From contig DGTP01000018.1 in NCBI GenBank assembly GCA_002394335.1, forward strand, positions 1 to 10,649: DNA of 10,649 nt, written 5' to 3'. The translations under genes and the position numbers were made by a program. The stretch's first letter is position 1; every line of letters begins with the position of its first letter. This DNA is from Bacteroidales bacterium UBA4333 (GTDB lineage: Bacteria; Bacteroidota; Bacteroidia; Bacteroidales; Paludibacteraceae). Positions 5,325 to 10,649 of this stretch are shown here, piece by piece. Below the pieces are notes generated by a model. That model saw nothing but the letters and a program-made list of their open reading frames with translations. It had not been told where the DNA came from and did not search any database.

Positions 5325-5945
5325 TTATTGTTTATCATCGTCAACTTTAAGATTGAGCAGATCGAAATACATAAGACGTGTGTTGAGTGGCAAGTGGGCT
5401 AAACCAATACCAACATATTTCGCCTCAAGGCGTTCGTCTTCAATCAGATATTTGAAATCGTTCTTTTCGTAATAACGCAACGTGTCAGGCGTATTCTTGG
5501 CATCTACAATCAAGAAACGGCAGCCGGTACGATTATTAACACGGAAAAGTGTTTTGATAAAATCCATGACAGCCGAACCGTATCCTTGTCCGGCATATTC
5601 AATACTGGTTCCCAGACGCCCAATAAGCACGCCGGGAAAACGTTTCATTGTTTTGTCGCGCAATTCAGCATCTTCCAAGAAATGCTCCTTGTATTCATCC
5701 GTCAGCCGGTTTGTGATACGGATACTATCATTCGAGAGCGAAAAGGCTGTGATGATGGTAGATGGATCATTTTTGAGGCAGAAGAGGTATGTTTTTCCCA
5801 ATAATTTCTTTCGGTATAACAAAGAATCCTTGACGAAAAACTCGTCAAGGTCTTCATCGCCACACGAAAAAGGCTTACAAGTAGCCAATTTTTCTTCGGT
5901 TGCTTGGTAGATGTCGCACGTATCGAGCAACTGGTCAATCGTCAT
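5325..5945 (-). CDS. GNAT-family acetyltransferase, probable toxin of a toxin-antitoxin pair
   Basis: A 206-residue GNAT fold protein. The acetyl-CoA binding loop is AGQGYG at 118-123 within IGRLGTSIEYAGQGYGSA. The expected late motif, RYYEKNDF, is at 157-164, with Tyr158 or Tyr159 in the position of the usual general-acid tyrosine. The N-terminal FSCGDEDLDEFF (26-37) followed by a basic RKK stretch resembles the start of the TacT/AtaT-type GNAT toxins, which acetylate aminoacyl-tRNA; that activity is inferred here. The length is somewhat above the usual 160-180 for those toxins. The ATG at 5945 overlaps the stop of the 52-residue upstream gene as ATGA, which indicates translational coupling and the antitoxin-first order. 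The gene is AT-richer (42% GC by hand count at 5341-5400) than the housekeeping genes here, consistent with acquisition. An ordinary metabolite acetyltransferase is the alternative. Confidence 0.8.
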   Translation of the reverse strand: MTIDQLLDTCDIYQATEEKLATCKPFSCGDEDLDEFFVKDSLLYRKKLLGKTYLFCLKNDPSTIITAFSLSNDSIRITNRLTDEYKEHFLEDAELRDKTMKRFPGVLIGRLGTSIEYAGQGYGSAVMDFIKTLFRVNNRTGCRFLIVDAKNTPDTLRYYEKNDFKYLIEDERLEAKYVGIGLAHLPLNTRLMYFDLLNLKVDDDKQ

Positions 5946-6100
5946 AGTGCGTGCGTTGTTTTGAGATACGCTGAGACAACTTGTGCCTGATGCCGGTAGT
6001 CCTGTGTTTCAGGGTTCGCTTCGGTATGCGCAACTGCGCTCTCAAACCGCTGCGCAGATTGACCGTAGAGGGTCGGAATAGCTCTAATAGGTCTTGCCAT
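5942..6100 (-). CDS. putative antitoxin, 52 residues, coupled to the GNAT gene
   Basis: The open frame extends to 6193, but the -7 box at 6158-6151 puts the transcript start near 6145. The first ATG after that, at 6100, gives a 52-residue protein beginning MARPIRAIPTLYGQSAQRFE. This opening (MAR-x-I-x-x-x-P-x-L-x-G-x-x-A-x-R-F) fits small Bacteroidetes proteins that I recall being encoded just ahead of GNAT or other toxin genes. The N-terminus is basic; the rest is likely helical. Its stop TGA overlaps the GNAT ATG (ATGA, 5945-5942). By analogy it would bind and neutralise the GNAT protein and may repress its own promoter; neither is shown by the sequence. The leader is about 45 nt with no Shine-Dalgarno. 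Confidence 0.7.
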   Translation of the reverse strand: MARPIRAIPTLYGQSAQRFESAVAHTEANPETQDYRHQAQVVSAYLKTTHAL

Positions 6101-6150
6101 AGTTGTATGTCTTTTAATTGGGTATAATACCGCTTTTAAATTTTCGGCTG

Positions 6151-6182
6151 CAAAGATACAACTTATTTCTGACATATGCAAG
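6151..6182 (-). promoter_or_regulatory. promoter of the GNAT toxin-antitoxin-like operon
   Basis: On the minus strand CTTG (6182-6179), 20 nt, then TATCTTTG (6158-6151), an exact -7 match. The -33 context is CTTGCATATGTC. The first transcribed bases read CAGCCGAAAA, the same as in the zeta-toxin operon promoter at 10579-10610. Confidence 0.85.
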
Positions 6183-6287
6183 TTTTTTGGCAAAAAAGTG
6201 TTTTGAGGAACGCATTTTTAATGTCAAGATAGCGGATTGGTGGGATGGGCGAACGGCAAGTTCGGGTTCTAAATAAAACCTTACTAC
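6183..6287. other. spacer without a recognisable gene
   Basis: This gap lies between the ybaK terminator hairpin and the next promoter. It contains a small hairpin, CGAAC-GGCAA-GTTCG (6250-6264), and no open frame worth calling. On the minus strand it is the region after the ybaK transcript end. Confidence 0.4.
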
Positions 6288-6321
6288 AAATCAGGGGAGC
6301 TCGCGAGAGTTCCCCTGATTT
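6288..6321 (-). terminator. long hairpin terminator after the ybaK-like gene
   Basis: AAATCAGGGGAGCTC (6288-6302) and GAGTTCCCCTGATTT (6307-6321) pair over 15 bp with one G-T pair around a GCGA loop. The stem starts at the last base of the TAA stop. The T-tract on the minus strand is short (ATTTG), so termination may be imperfect, but the stem is strong and well placed at the operon end. Confidence 0.65.
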
Positions 6322-6800
6322 TATATCAAATCGCTAACGATTAATGGCACATAGTTGATCAAATCCTGTGGCGAGAGGCAAATCTGCATTCCTCGTTGAC
6401 CGGCGGAGACATAGATCTTCTCATGCAGCTGGCAGGTCTCATCAATAAATGTCGGGAACGGCTTTTTCATCCCTATCGGGCTGCAACCGCCTCGAATGTA
6501 ACCGGTGAGAGGAAGCAGTTCTTTCTGCGGAATGGGTTTGCACGACTTGTTGCCACTGGCTCGTGCGGCTTTCTTCAAGTCCACCTCACATGCGCCCGGC
6601 ACAACGCAGACAAAATGCTTGGTCTTGTCACCCTCCAGCACGATGGTTTTGAATACAGCGTCCGCATCCTCGCCTAACTGCCGGGCGACATGCGTAGCAC
6701 TCAGGTCAGACTCGTCCACCTCGTATTTGATTAACTCATACGCAATCCCTGCCGCATCCAGCAACCGGCACACATTCGTTTTTTGTATCTTCTGAGCCAT
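6321..6800 (-). CDS. ybaK: YbaK/EbsC-family Cys-tRNA(Pro) deacylase
   Basis: A 159-residue protein of the YbaK family, the usual length. These cytoplasmic enzymes hydrolyse Cys-tRNA(Pro) formed by mischarging of prolyl-tRNA synthetase. The conserved lysine needed for activity is Lys51 in DAVFKTIVLEGD. The substrate-pocket signature GYIRGGCSPIGMKK, with the G-G-x-S-P-x-G pattern, follows in the second half, then TFIDETC. The ATG at 6800 shares its A with the TAA stop of the carbonic anhydrase gene (TAATG), so the two are translationally coupled and co-transcribed. A strong hairpin follows the stop codon. Related INS-domain editing proteins such as ProX are possible, but the motif set fits YbaK best. 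Confidence 0.92.
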   Translation of the reverse strand: MAQKIQKTNVCRLLDAAGIAYELIKYEVDESDLSATHVARQLGEDADAVFKTIVLEGDKTKHFVCVVPGACEVDLKKAARASGNKSCKPIPQKELLPLTGYIRGGCSPIGMKKPFPTFIDETCQLHEKIYVSAGQRGMQICLSPQDLINYVPLIVSDLI

Positions 6801-7342
6801 TATTTGATTTCCTCCAATGCGCCGGTGACGGAGTCGATGATGAAGCCACGGATGATGACATCTTTCGGGATGAGCGGATGGGTCTGAATGGTCTTGACGG
6901 TCTTGCGCACCGAAGTCTCCGTGTCGCGGAAACCTTCGAGCCAGTGATTGAGGTCAATACCGCACTCACGGATCACATCGAGAGTCTCGTCTTTTATACC
7001 GCGTGCTTTCATCACATGGTGGAAATGGCTGTAACTCATGTGGCACGCGCCGCATTGGGAGTGCGCAACCACCATGATCTCCTCAACGCCCAGTTCGTAG
7101 ATCGCCACAATCAGACTGCGCATCGCAGAGTCAAAGGGCGTGATAATCAGTCCTCCGGCGTTCTTAATGATCTTGGCGTCGCCGTTCTTGAGTCCGAGCG
7201 CCGCCGGAAGCAACTCCGTCAGGCGTGTGTCCATGCAGGTAAGGACAGCCAATTTCTTGTCAGGATACTTGTTCGTCACAAAAGGCTCATAGCCTTTCCG
7301 CTCCACAAACGAGCGGTTGAAATCAATAATCTGGTCTATCAT
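6800..7342 (-). CDS. beta-class carbonic anhydrase, short form
   Basis: A 180-residue beta-carbonic anhydrase, which interconverts CO2 and bicarbonate using zinc. The zinc ligands are visible: Cys36 in CMDTR (36-40, with the Asp38-Arg40 dyad), and His94 and Cys97 in HSQCGAC. The length and motif spacing match the compact archaeal/bacterial Cab-type (type II) branch rather than the larger Can type. The protein is predicted to be cytoplasmic. Its stop overlaps the ybaK ATG by one base, and the DUF389 gene ends 61 nt upstream on the same strand with no terminator between. I found no promoter boxes in that 61-nt gap, so a three-gene operon is likely. The ATG at 7342 begins MIDQIIDFNRSF, normal for the family. 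Confidence 0.93.
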   Translation of the reverse strand: MIDQIIDFNRSFVERKGYEPFVTNKYPDKKLAVLTCMDTRLTELLPAALGLKNGDAKIIKNAGGLIITPFDSAMRSLIVAIYELGVEEIMVVAHSQCGACHMSYSHFHHVMKARGIKDETLDVIRECGIDLNHWLEGFRDTETSVRKTVKTIQTHPLIPKDVIIRGFIIDSVTGALEEIK

Positions 7343-7403
7343 GGGATATATATTAAAACGTCATCTTATGGACATGAGCGGTAAGGTTGCTAATTTTAAC
7401 AAT

Positions 7404-8747
7404 TCAGTTTGTTTTGATCACTTGTACGGACGGGACATTCAGGCGGATGGCGAGCCACTGCTCGATGCGCGCAAGGTCTCTCTGAGTGATTGTCTCCTGT
7501 TTATGGGTCTCATTTTGTTTCTCGGAGATGACCAGCAGCACGGTAGAGTCTGCACGGGCAAGGGTGATTCGGTCTATGGACGACCACTGTGCGCGCAGTT
7601 CGTTGCTGATCTGCTCCGTCGGCAGAACCTGCGCTTCATAGGTATCCAGTTGCTTTCTGAGTACCTTAATGGAATCGTCACGCTGACGCAGTTGTTGCTC
7701 GGTGGACGCCAACCAGTCGCGCATGACCTCCGTCTCGTTCAGCCGGTGAACTTCGATAGTGGCATCTTCCTGGAAGAGTATCTGTGCATGCGAGATCCCG
7801 TGTTTCTCTGCGTTCGTATAGAGTTGTGCGCGTGACTCCGGACTCAGTGCCTCTCCTGCCAGACGCAGCGTGAGCACATAGGGTTTGACGGACATGTCTG
7901 TGCTGTAATCATAGATATAAGAGCCTCCGATGGCTTGGTTCTCCTTTACGAAATGCCGTGCTTCGGTGGTGAAGCGGTTCTCCCGGACGATACTGTATGC
8001 CGTGAAGAAACTGGGCACCAGCACAACCAGGATCAGCAATCCGTACGAGATGACCCTCCGGCGCGAAGTACCGTCTTTCTCTTCCACCACCGGGAAACGC
8101 AAGTACTTGACTGCCAAGAAAGTAGCCAGAGCGATGAAGATACAGTTGATGAAGAACAGGTACAACGCTCCTCCCGCGTAGTGCCAGTTGAGGTTGGCGA
8201 TGCCGTAACCGACCGTACAAAGCGGCGGCATGAGCGCCGTAGCGATCGCCACGCCGGAGAGCACCGTCCCTTTCTCCTTGCGCGAGAGTTCCAAGATGCC
8301 TGCTATGCCTCCGAAGAAAGCGATGAGCACATCATAAACGGAAGGGTTGGTTCGTGCTAACAGTTCCGTAGGATTGTCCGTCTCCAGAGGCGTTACCATA
8401 AAATAGAGCGTCGATGCCAGAAGGCTGATGGCGAACATGATCCCGAGGTTCTTGAGCGACTGTAGCAACAGATCCGTGTCGTTCGTTCCCAAACCCATAC
8501 CGAAGCCGATAATAGGACTCATCAGCGGCGAGATAAGCATAGCGCCGATGATTACAGGAATGGAATTGACATTCAACCCGACCGAGGCAATCACAATCGC
8601 CACAAAAAGAATGTAAATATTCGGTCCGCGGAAAGGAACATTGCTGCGGATATTGGCGCTGGCGGCAAGTACATCTATGTAATCCGTCACACTCAGTTGC
8701 TCGCGGAAGAACTGCTTTGCCCGTTCTTTGAATTCTGAATAGGTCAT
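7404..8747 (-). CDS. DUF389-family integral membrane protein
   Basis: I place the start at the ATG at 8747 (447 residues); the frame continues three codons to a TTG at 8756, which is less likely. The membrane domain (about 20-230) has roughly six helices with the DUF389 hallmarks: PVIIGAMLISPLMSPIIGFG and, in the second half, GVAIATALMPPLCTVGYGIA, where acidic or small residues and prolines interrupt the helices. A final membrane helix near 240-260 leads to a C-terminal soluble region with an alpha/beta part and a coiled-coil-like segment (about 335-380, STEQQLRQRDDSIKVLRKQL). The substrate and function of the family are not established. It is first of three genes with carbonic anhydrase and YbaK, behind a long structured leader. 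Linkage to carbonic anhydrase hints at a link to bicarbonate or pH, but that is only inference. Confidence 0.9.
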   Translation of the reverse strand: MTYSEFKERAKQFFREQLSVTDYIDVLAASANIRSNVPFRGPNIYILFVAIVIASVGLNVNSIPVIIGAMLISPLMSPIIGFGMGLGTNDTDLLLQSLKNLGIMFAISLLASTLYFMVTPLETDNPTELLARTNPSVYDVLIAFFGGIAGILELSRKEKGTVLSGVAIATALMPPLCTVGYGIANLNWHYAGGALYLFFINCIFIALATFLAVKYLRFPVVEEKDGTSRRRVISYGLLILVVLVPSFFTAYSIVRENRFTTEARHFVKENQAIGGSYIYDYSTDMSVKPYVLTLRLAGEALSPESRAQLYTNAEKHGISHAQILFQEDATIEVHRLNETEVMRDWLASTEQQLRQRDDSIKVLRKQLDTYEAQVLPTEQISNELRAQWSSIDRITLARADSTVLLVISEKQNETHKQETITQRDLARIEQWLAIRLNVPSVQVIKTN

Positions 8748-8832
8748 ATCTATCAATTTTTTCGAACGCTGTGTTCAAAAACTCAACGTTAGTTGTTCTT
8801 GGTGATTCTTAGTTATTTTTAGTTATTCTCAG

Positions 8833-8865
8833 AGGTCGTACGGAGTCATACCGGGGGTACGACCT
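8833..8865 (-). promoter_or_regulatory. hairpin in the DUF389 operon leader
   Basis: AGGTCGTAC (8833-8841) and GTACGACCT (8857-8865) form a perfect 9-bp stem with a 15-nt loop. It sits about 30 nt into a leader of roughly 147 nt, which is long for this window. On the minus strand it is followed by an A-rich, TTAGTT-type repeated stretch, not a T-tract, so it is not a terminator. It may be a stability or regulatory element; I do not recognise a known riboswitch. Confidence 0.5.
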
Positions 8866-8898
8866 ATTATGGTCTCCTCATAAGGCAATCATTCCGAC

Positions 8899-8979
8899 TG
8901 CAAAGGTACAACAAAAAATCCGAATGTGCAAATAAAATTCATTTTAATTTGCAAGTTGCAGGAGACATATGCAAGTTTT
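8899..8979 (-). promoter_or_regulatory. promoter cassette, copy B, for the DUF389 operon
   Basis: On the minus strand TTTG (8932-8929), 20 nt, then TACCTTTG (8908-8901), an exact match to TAnnTTTG. The 81-bp block equals copy A at 2905-2985 except for three bases, one of them inside the -7 box (A to G). The expected start is near 8895, leaving a leader of about 147 nt before the DUF389 ATG. Confidence 0.85.
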
Positions 8980-8984
8980 CGGAC

Positions 8985-9018
8985 AAAAAAAAAAGCGACC
9001 CACATCGCTGTGAGCCGC
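8985..9018 (-). terminator. intrinsic terminator of the hdeD-like gene
   Basis: On the minus strand GCGGCTCACA (9018-9009) pairs with TGTGGGTCGC (9004-8995), including two G-U pairs, around a GCGA tetraloop, and is followed by ten T residues (8994-8985). This is a textbook intrinsic terminator. Its T-tract runs straight into the distal end of promoter cassette B. Confidence 0.9.
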
Positions 9019-9024
9019 CGATTT

Positions 9025-9076
9025 CGTTCCTTCGTACATCGTACATCGTTCCTTCGTACATCGTTCCTTCGTACAT
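9025..9076. repeat. 15-bp tandem repeat directly after the hdeD-like gene
   Basis: The unit CGTTCCTTCGTACAT occurs three times (9025-9039, 9047-9061, 9062-9076), with a 7-bp partial unit CGTACAT between the first two. The last base of the array is the first base of the TTA that is the hdeD stop codon on the minus strand. The array lies in the 3' untranslated region before the terminator. Confidence 0.9.
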
Positions 9077-9675
9077 TACTTCACTTCCTCAACATCCTCT
9101 ATATCCAGAACCTGCCGGATGCGGTCGGAAATCTTGTGGAGGCGTTTCTCTACGCGGTTGACAGCAGCCACTTTGAGCCAGTTACCCACACCGTCCAGAA
9201 TGATACCGAGACCTACCAGCCAAGCCAGCGTTGCAGCCGAAGCAGCCGGGTTGCAGAACAAACCGTAGCAGCCTGCGCAGATGATGAGTACAGACAGCAG
9301 GCAGAGTACCCACCAGTTACCCCAACCGAGACGCTTGTAGTTGAACGAATCTACCATAAGGCCGATACCCTCATACATCACCCAGAAAGCGAAGATGAAA
9401 GGCAGAGCCACAGCCAGCGGAGCCGGATTGATAATCAGCACGATACCCAGGAAAACCTGCATCAGTGCAGCAAGGAAAGTCAGACCGCTGAAAGGGTTAA
9501 TGGCACGGAAGGTCGCCCATACACCGAAGGTAGAACAACCGGTAACAATCAGTATCAGACCGAAAGCCCAAGCCAACGACAGAAGAGTGTCGCCCGGATA
9601 CATGATACAGAGCACACCCAGTACCACGAGGGCAATTCCCGCGAGGCACATCCAGATTTTAGTACTTGTTTTCAT
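9076..9675 (-). CDS. hdeD: HdeD/DUF308-family membrane protein
   Basis: A 199-residue inner-membrane protein with six predicted helices arranged as three pairs (about 10-27, 33-53, 63-83, 87-107, 120-140, 146-168), the pattern of DUF308/HdeD proteins. In enterobacteria HdeD contributes to acid resistance at high cell density; a stress role here is inferred from the family only. Typical features are GLILIVTGCSTFGVW after the second helix, INPFSGLTFLAALMQVFLGIVLIINP, and FAFWVMYEGIGLM. The C-terminal tail (about 170-199) is charged and basic, then acidic, ending DIEDVEEVK. It stands alone between terminators. A weak promoter candidate is at 9718-9725. Confidence 0.85.
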   Translation of the reverse strand: MKTSTKIWMCLAGIALVVLGVLCIMYPGDTLLSLAWAFGLILIVTGCSTFGVWATFRAINPFSGLTFLAALMQVFLGIVLIINPAPLAVALPFIFAFWVMYEGIGLMVDSFNYKRLGWGNWWVLCLLSVLIICAGCYGLFCNPAASAATLAWLVGLGIILDGVGNWLKVAAVNRVEKRLHKISDRIRQVLDIEDVEEVK

Positions 9676-9717
9676 ATGTTTTTAGTTTAAATGAATTAGT
9701 ATTTGCGATTTCGGGTA

Positions 9718-9725
9718 CAAAATTA
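9718..9725 (-). promoter_or_regulatory. possible -7 box for the hdeD-like gene
   Basis: TAATTTTG on the minus strand matches TAnnTTTG and lies 43 nt before the ATG at 9675, a sensible distance. No TTTG-like -33 box is present 19-21 nt further upstream, because that region is occupied by the GC-rich hairpin at 9742-9759. It is therefore weak or needs an activator, or it is not real. Confidence 0.3.
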
Positions 9726-9741
9726 CAACAAAATATGTTAT

Positions 9742-9759
9742 CGCGCGTCGCTACGCGCG
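9742..9759 (-). terminator. possible terminator hairpin after the zeta-toxin-like gene
   Basis: CGCGCGT-CGCT-ACGCGCG forms a perfect 7-bp GC-rich stem about 38 nt past the kinase stop codon. On the minus strand it is followed by ATAACATATTTTG, a poor T-tract, so termination is plausible but not certain. Confidence 0.35.
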
Positions 9760-9796
9760 TTTCTCAGGTTTAGCGTCTCGGAGAGGGACGGGGATT

Positions 9797-10396
9797 TTAT
9801 TGTTTCAAATTATCTGTTATAGTTTCCGTCCATTCGGGAAGTGAATCAACATATTGTTTTGCGAACTTACCATCCGTTGTACGGAATAGCAGTTGGGCGT
9901 TCTGGTCGTCAATCGAATTATCGTAGAAATACACCCTGTCTGCGAACTGCATGACTCGCACTGCATTGACAACCGCTTTCTGATACCGGGAGATGATTTT
10001 CTGTATCGGCACATCGTGTCCACCTTCCATGACGCGCTTAGCGATACGGGCAGCGTTGATGGTCGGATTTTGTGTGCAGATAAAGAACATTCGTATAAAA
10101 TAGCCTTCCTCTTTGGCTCGTTTGAGAAAGTCCACTTTTCCCTCCGAAGATAACACCGTCTCAAAGATAAAATCCTTATGTTCTTTTAGTAATCGCTCGC
10201 GCCACTCTTCGCAATACTCCACCGCCTGACGCACAGCATTTGCATCATTCCAGTCGCCGAACTTGCTTTGCGCAATCTCATCCGGATTGATATACACACA
10301 CTTCTCTGCCCACTCATGCTTGACTACCAAGCGAGTAGTGGATGTTTTGCCCGAACCATTCGGACCTGCTATAACAATTAGGACAGGTTTCCTCAT
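9797..10396 (-). CDS. zeta-toxin-like P-loop kinase
   Basis: A 199-residue P-loop protein resembling zeta toxins and COG4185. Walker A is GPNGSGKT at 11-18; INPDEIAQ at 36-43 and FETVLSS at 78-84 correspond to the substrate-side motifs of zeta toxin. RIAKRVMEGGHDVPIQKIISRY (starting near 117) carries the conserved arginines and the GHDVP signature of the lid. Zeta toxins phosphorylate UDP-N-acetylglucosamine and block cell-wall synthesis; that substrate is an inference here. The frame runs upstream to 10453, but ATG 10396 is chosen because it immediately precedes the first strand (RKPVLIVIAGP) and overlaps the upstream stop as ATGA. The gene is AT-rich (37% GC by hand count at 10081-10140), consistent with acquisition. 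A non-toxic nucleotide kinase of the same fold is the alternative. Confidence 0.85.
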   Translation of the reverse strand: MRKPVLIVIAGPNGSGKTSTTRLVVKHEWAEKCVYINPDEIAQSKFGDWNDANAVRQAVEYCEEWRERLLKEHKDFIFETVLSSEGKVDFLKRAKEEGYFIRMFFICTQNPTINAARIAKRVMEGGHDVPIQKIISRYQKAVVNAVRVMQFADRVYFYDNSIDDQNAQLLFRTTDGKFAKQYVDSLPEWTETITDNLKQ

Positions 10397-10548
10397 AGAG
10401 CTTGCACCATTTGCTTGATTTCTGCGAAATAGGCAGCGCGGGTTTTCTCCCAACGCTCTTTGGCTTCCTCTGCGACCTCGTGCATCAATTGAGCTAATTG
10501 TTCTTCGGTCGGTTCCTGATTGATGTTTATGAAGCGGTAATCATTCAT
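10393..10548 (-). CDS. putative antitoxin, 51 residues, coupled to the zeta-like kinase
   Basis: The frame runs from ATG at 10548 to TGA at 10393. The product starts MNDYRFININQEPTEEQL and continues as a glutamate- and alanine-rich, probably helical stretch (LMHEVAEEAKERWEKTRAA) ending IKQMVQAL. Its stop overlaps the kinase start (ATGA, 10396-10393). Size, acidity, helical character and position ahead of a zeta-like kinase fit an antitoxin that sequesters the kinase; no similarity to the classical epsilon antitoxin or PezA is evident. A leader of about 25 nt follows the promoter at 10579-10610. Confidence 0.75.
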   Translation of the reverse strand: MNDYRFININQEPTEEQLAQLMHEVAEEAKERWEKTRAAYFAEIKQMVQAL

Positions 10549-10578
10549 AATTTAAATGCTCTTTGCAACTTTCGGCTG

Positions 10579-10610
10579 CAAAGTTACTGCTTTTTTTTGA
10601 GATACGCAAG
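10579..10610 (-). promoter_or_regulatory. promoter of the zeta-toxin-like operon
   Basis: On the minus strand CTTG (10610-10607), 20 nt, then TAACTTTG (10586-10579), an exact -7 match. The first transcribed bases CAGCCGAAA equal those of the GNAT operon promoter. An 8-bp inverted repeat, TTTTGAGA (10595-10602) and TCTCAAAA (10617-10624), brackets the -33 box and could be an operator. Confidence 0.8.
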
Positions 10611-10649
10611 GATTTTTCTCAAAATAATCGTTGTATATTTAAAATATTT

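Noticed and set aside
5959..5971. TTTTGAGATACGC shared between the end of the first antitoxin gene and 10595-10607 at the zeta promoter
   Set aside because: One exact 13-base match is about what chance gives in 10 kb over both strands, and the first site is inside coding sequence far from a promoter.
6101..6193. N-terminal extension of the 52-residue antitoxin-like protein to 6193
   Set aside because: The extension would have to be translated from sequence that includes and precedes the -7 box, which is upstream of the expected transcript start.
8926..9690. Plus-strand open frame of 254 codons
   Set aside because: It runs through a promoter cassette, a terminator, the tandem repeat and antisense to the whole hdeD-like gene, and the product is Gln/Thr/Arg-rich without domains.
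1..10649. CRISPR array, tRNA, rRNA or phage genes
   Set aside because: I saw no regularly spaced repeats of CRISPR type, no tRNA-like cloverleaf with a T-loop, no rRNA sequence and no phage structural or integrase genes.

Overview
The window looks like chromosomal DNA from a member of the Bacteroidales (Bacteroidetes). The evidence is the promoter type, with -7 boxes of the form TAnnTTTG placed exactly 20 nt from a TTTG/CTTG -33 box. AT-rich leaders mostly lack Shine-Dalgarno sequences, the lipoproteins are typical of this group, and a FISUMP-like surface domain is present. I cannot name a genus. Every gene I can support lies on the minus strand, so transcription runs from high to low coordinates.

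Layout in transcription order (right to left). (a) 10610-9797: a promoter, a 51-aa acidic protein and a zeta-toxin-like kinase whose start overlaps it by ATGA; this is a compact toxin-antitoxin-like operon. (b) 9675-9076: an HdeD/DUF308 six-helix membrane protein, closed by a 15-bp tandem repeat and a strong terminator. (c) 8932-6321: a long hairpin-bearing leader, a DUF389 membrane protein, a beta-carbonic anhydrase and a YbaK-type Cys-tRNA(Pro) deacylase. The last two are coupled by a TAATG overlap and followed by a long terminator hairpin. (d) 6182-5325: a second toxin-antitoxin-like operon, with a 52-aa antitoxin-like protein and a GNAT acetyltransferase overlapping by ATGA. (e) 5240-4953: a gene-free stretch holding a 149-bp element with 26-nt inverted terminal arms flanked by a 4-bp direct repeat, plus small hairpins. 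It is the leader region of the next operon. (f) 4952-3143: a 52-aa Bacteroidales leader-type small protein and a 543-aa surface lipoprotein whose two halves differ in base composition. (g) 2938-2552: a small secreted protein of unknown function carrying a heptanucleotide tandem repeat. (h) 2424-240: a Na+/phosphate cotransporter with a C-terminal PhoU-like domain, then a PepSY-like periplasmic lipoprotein. (i) 1-120: a terminator, another promoter of the same type firing left, and what looks like the terminal repeat of an IS3-family element running off the left edge.

The genes mix housekeeping or stress functions (phosphate uptake, CO2/bicarbonate interconversion, tRNA proofreading, an acid-stress type membrane protein) with accessory modules (two toxin-antitoxin-like pairs, a mosaic surface lipoprotein, a MITE-like element, an IS end). 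In short hand counts the accessory genes are AT-richer than the housekeeping genes. The best leads are the 149-bp inverted-repeat element upstream of the lipoprotein operon, which contains a promoter-like sequence, and an 81-bp promoter cassette present in two nearly identical copies (2905-2985 and 8899-8979).
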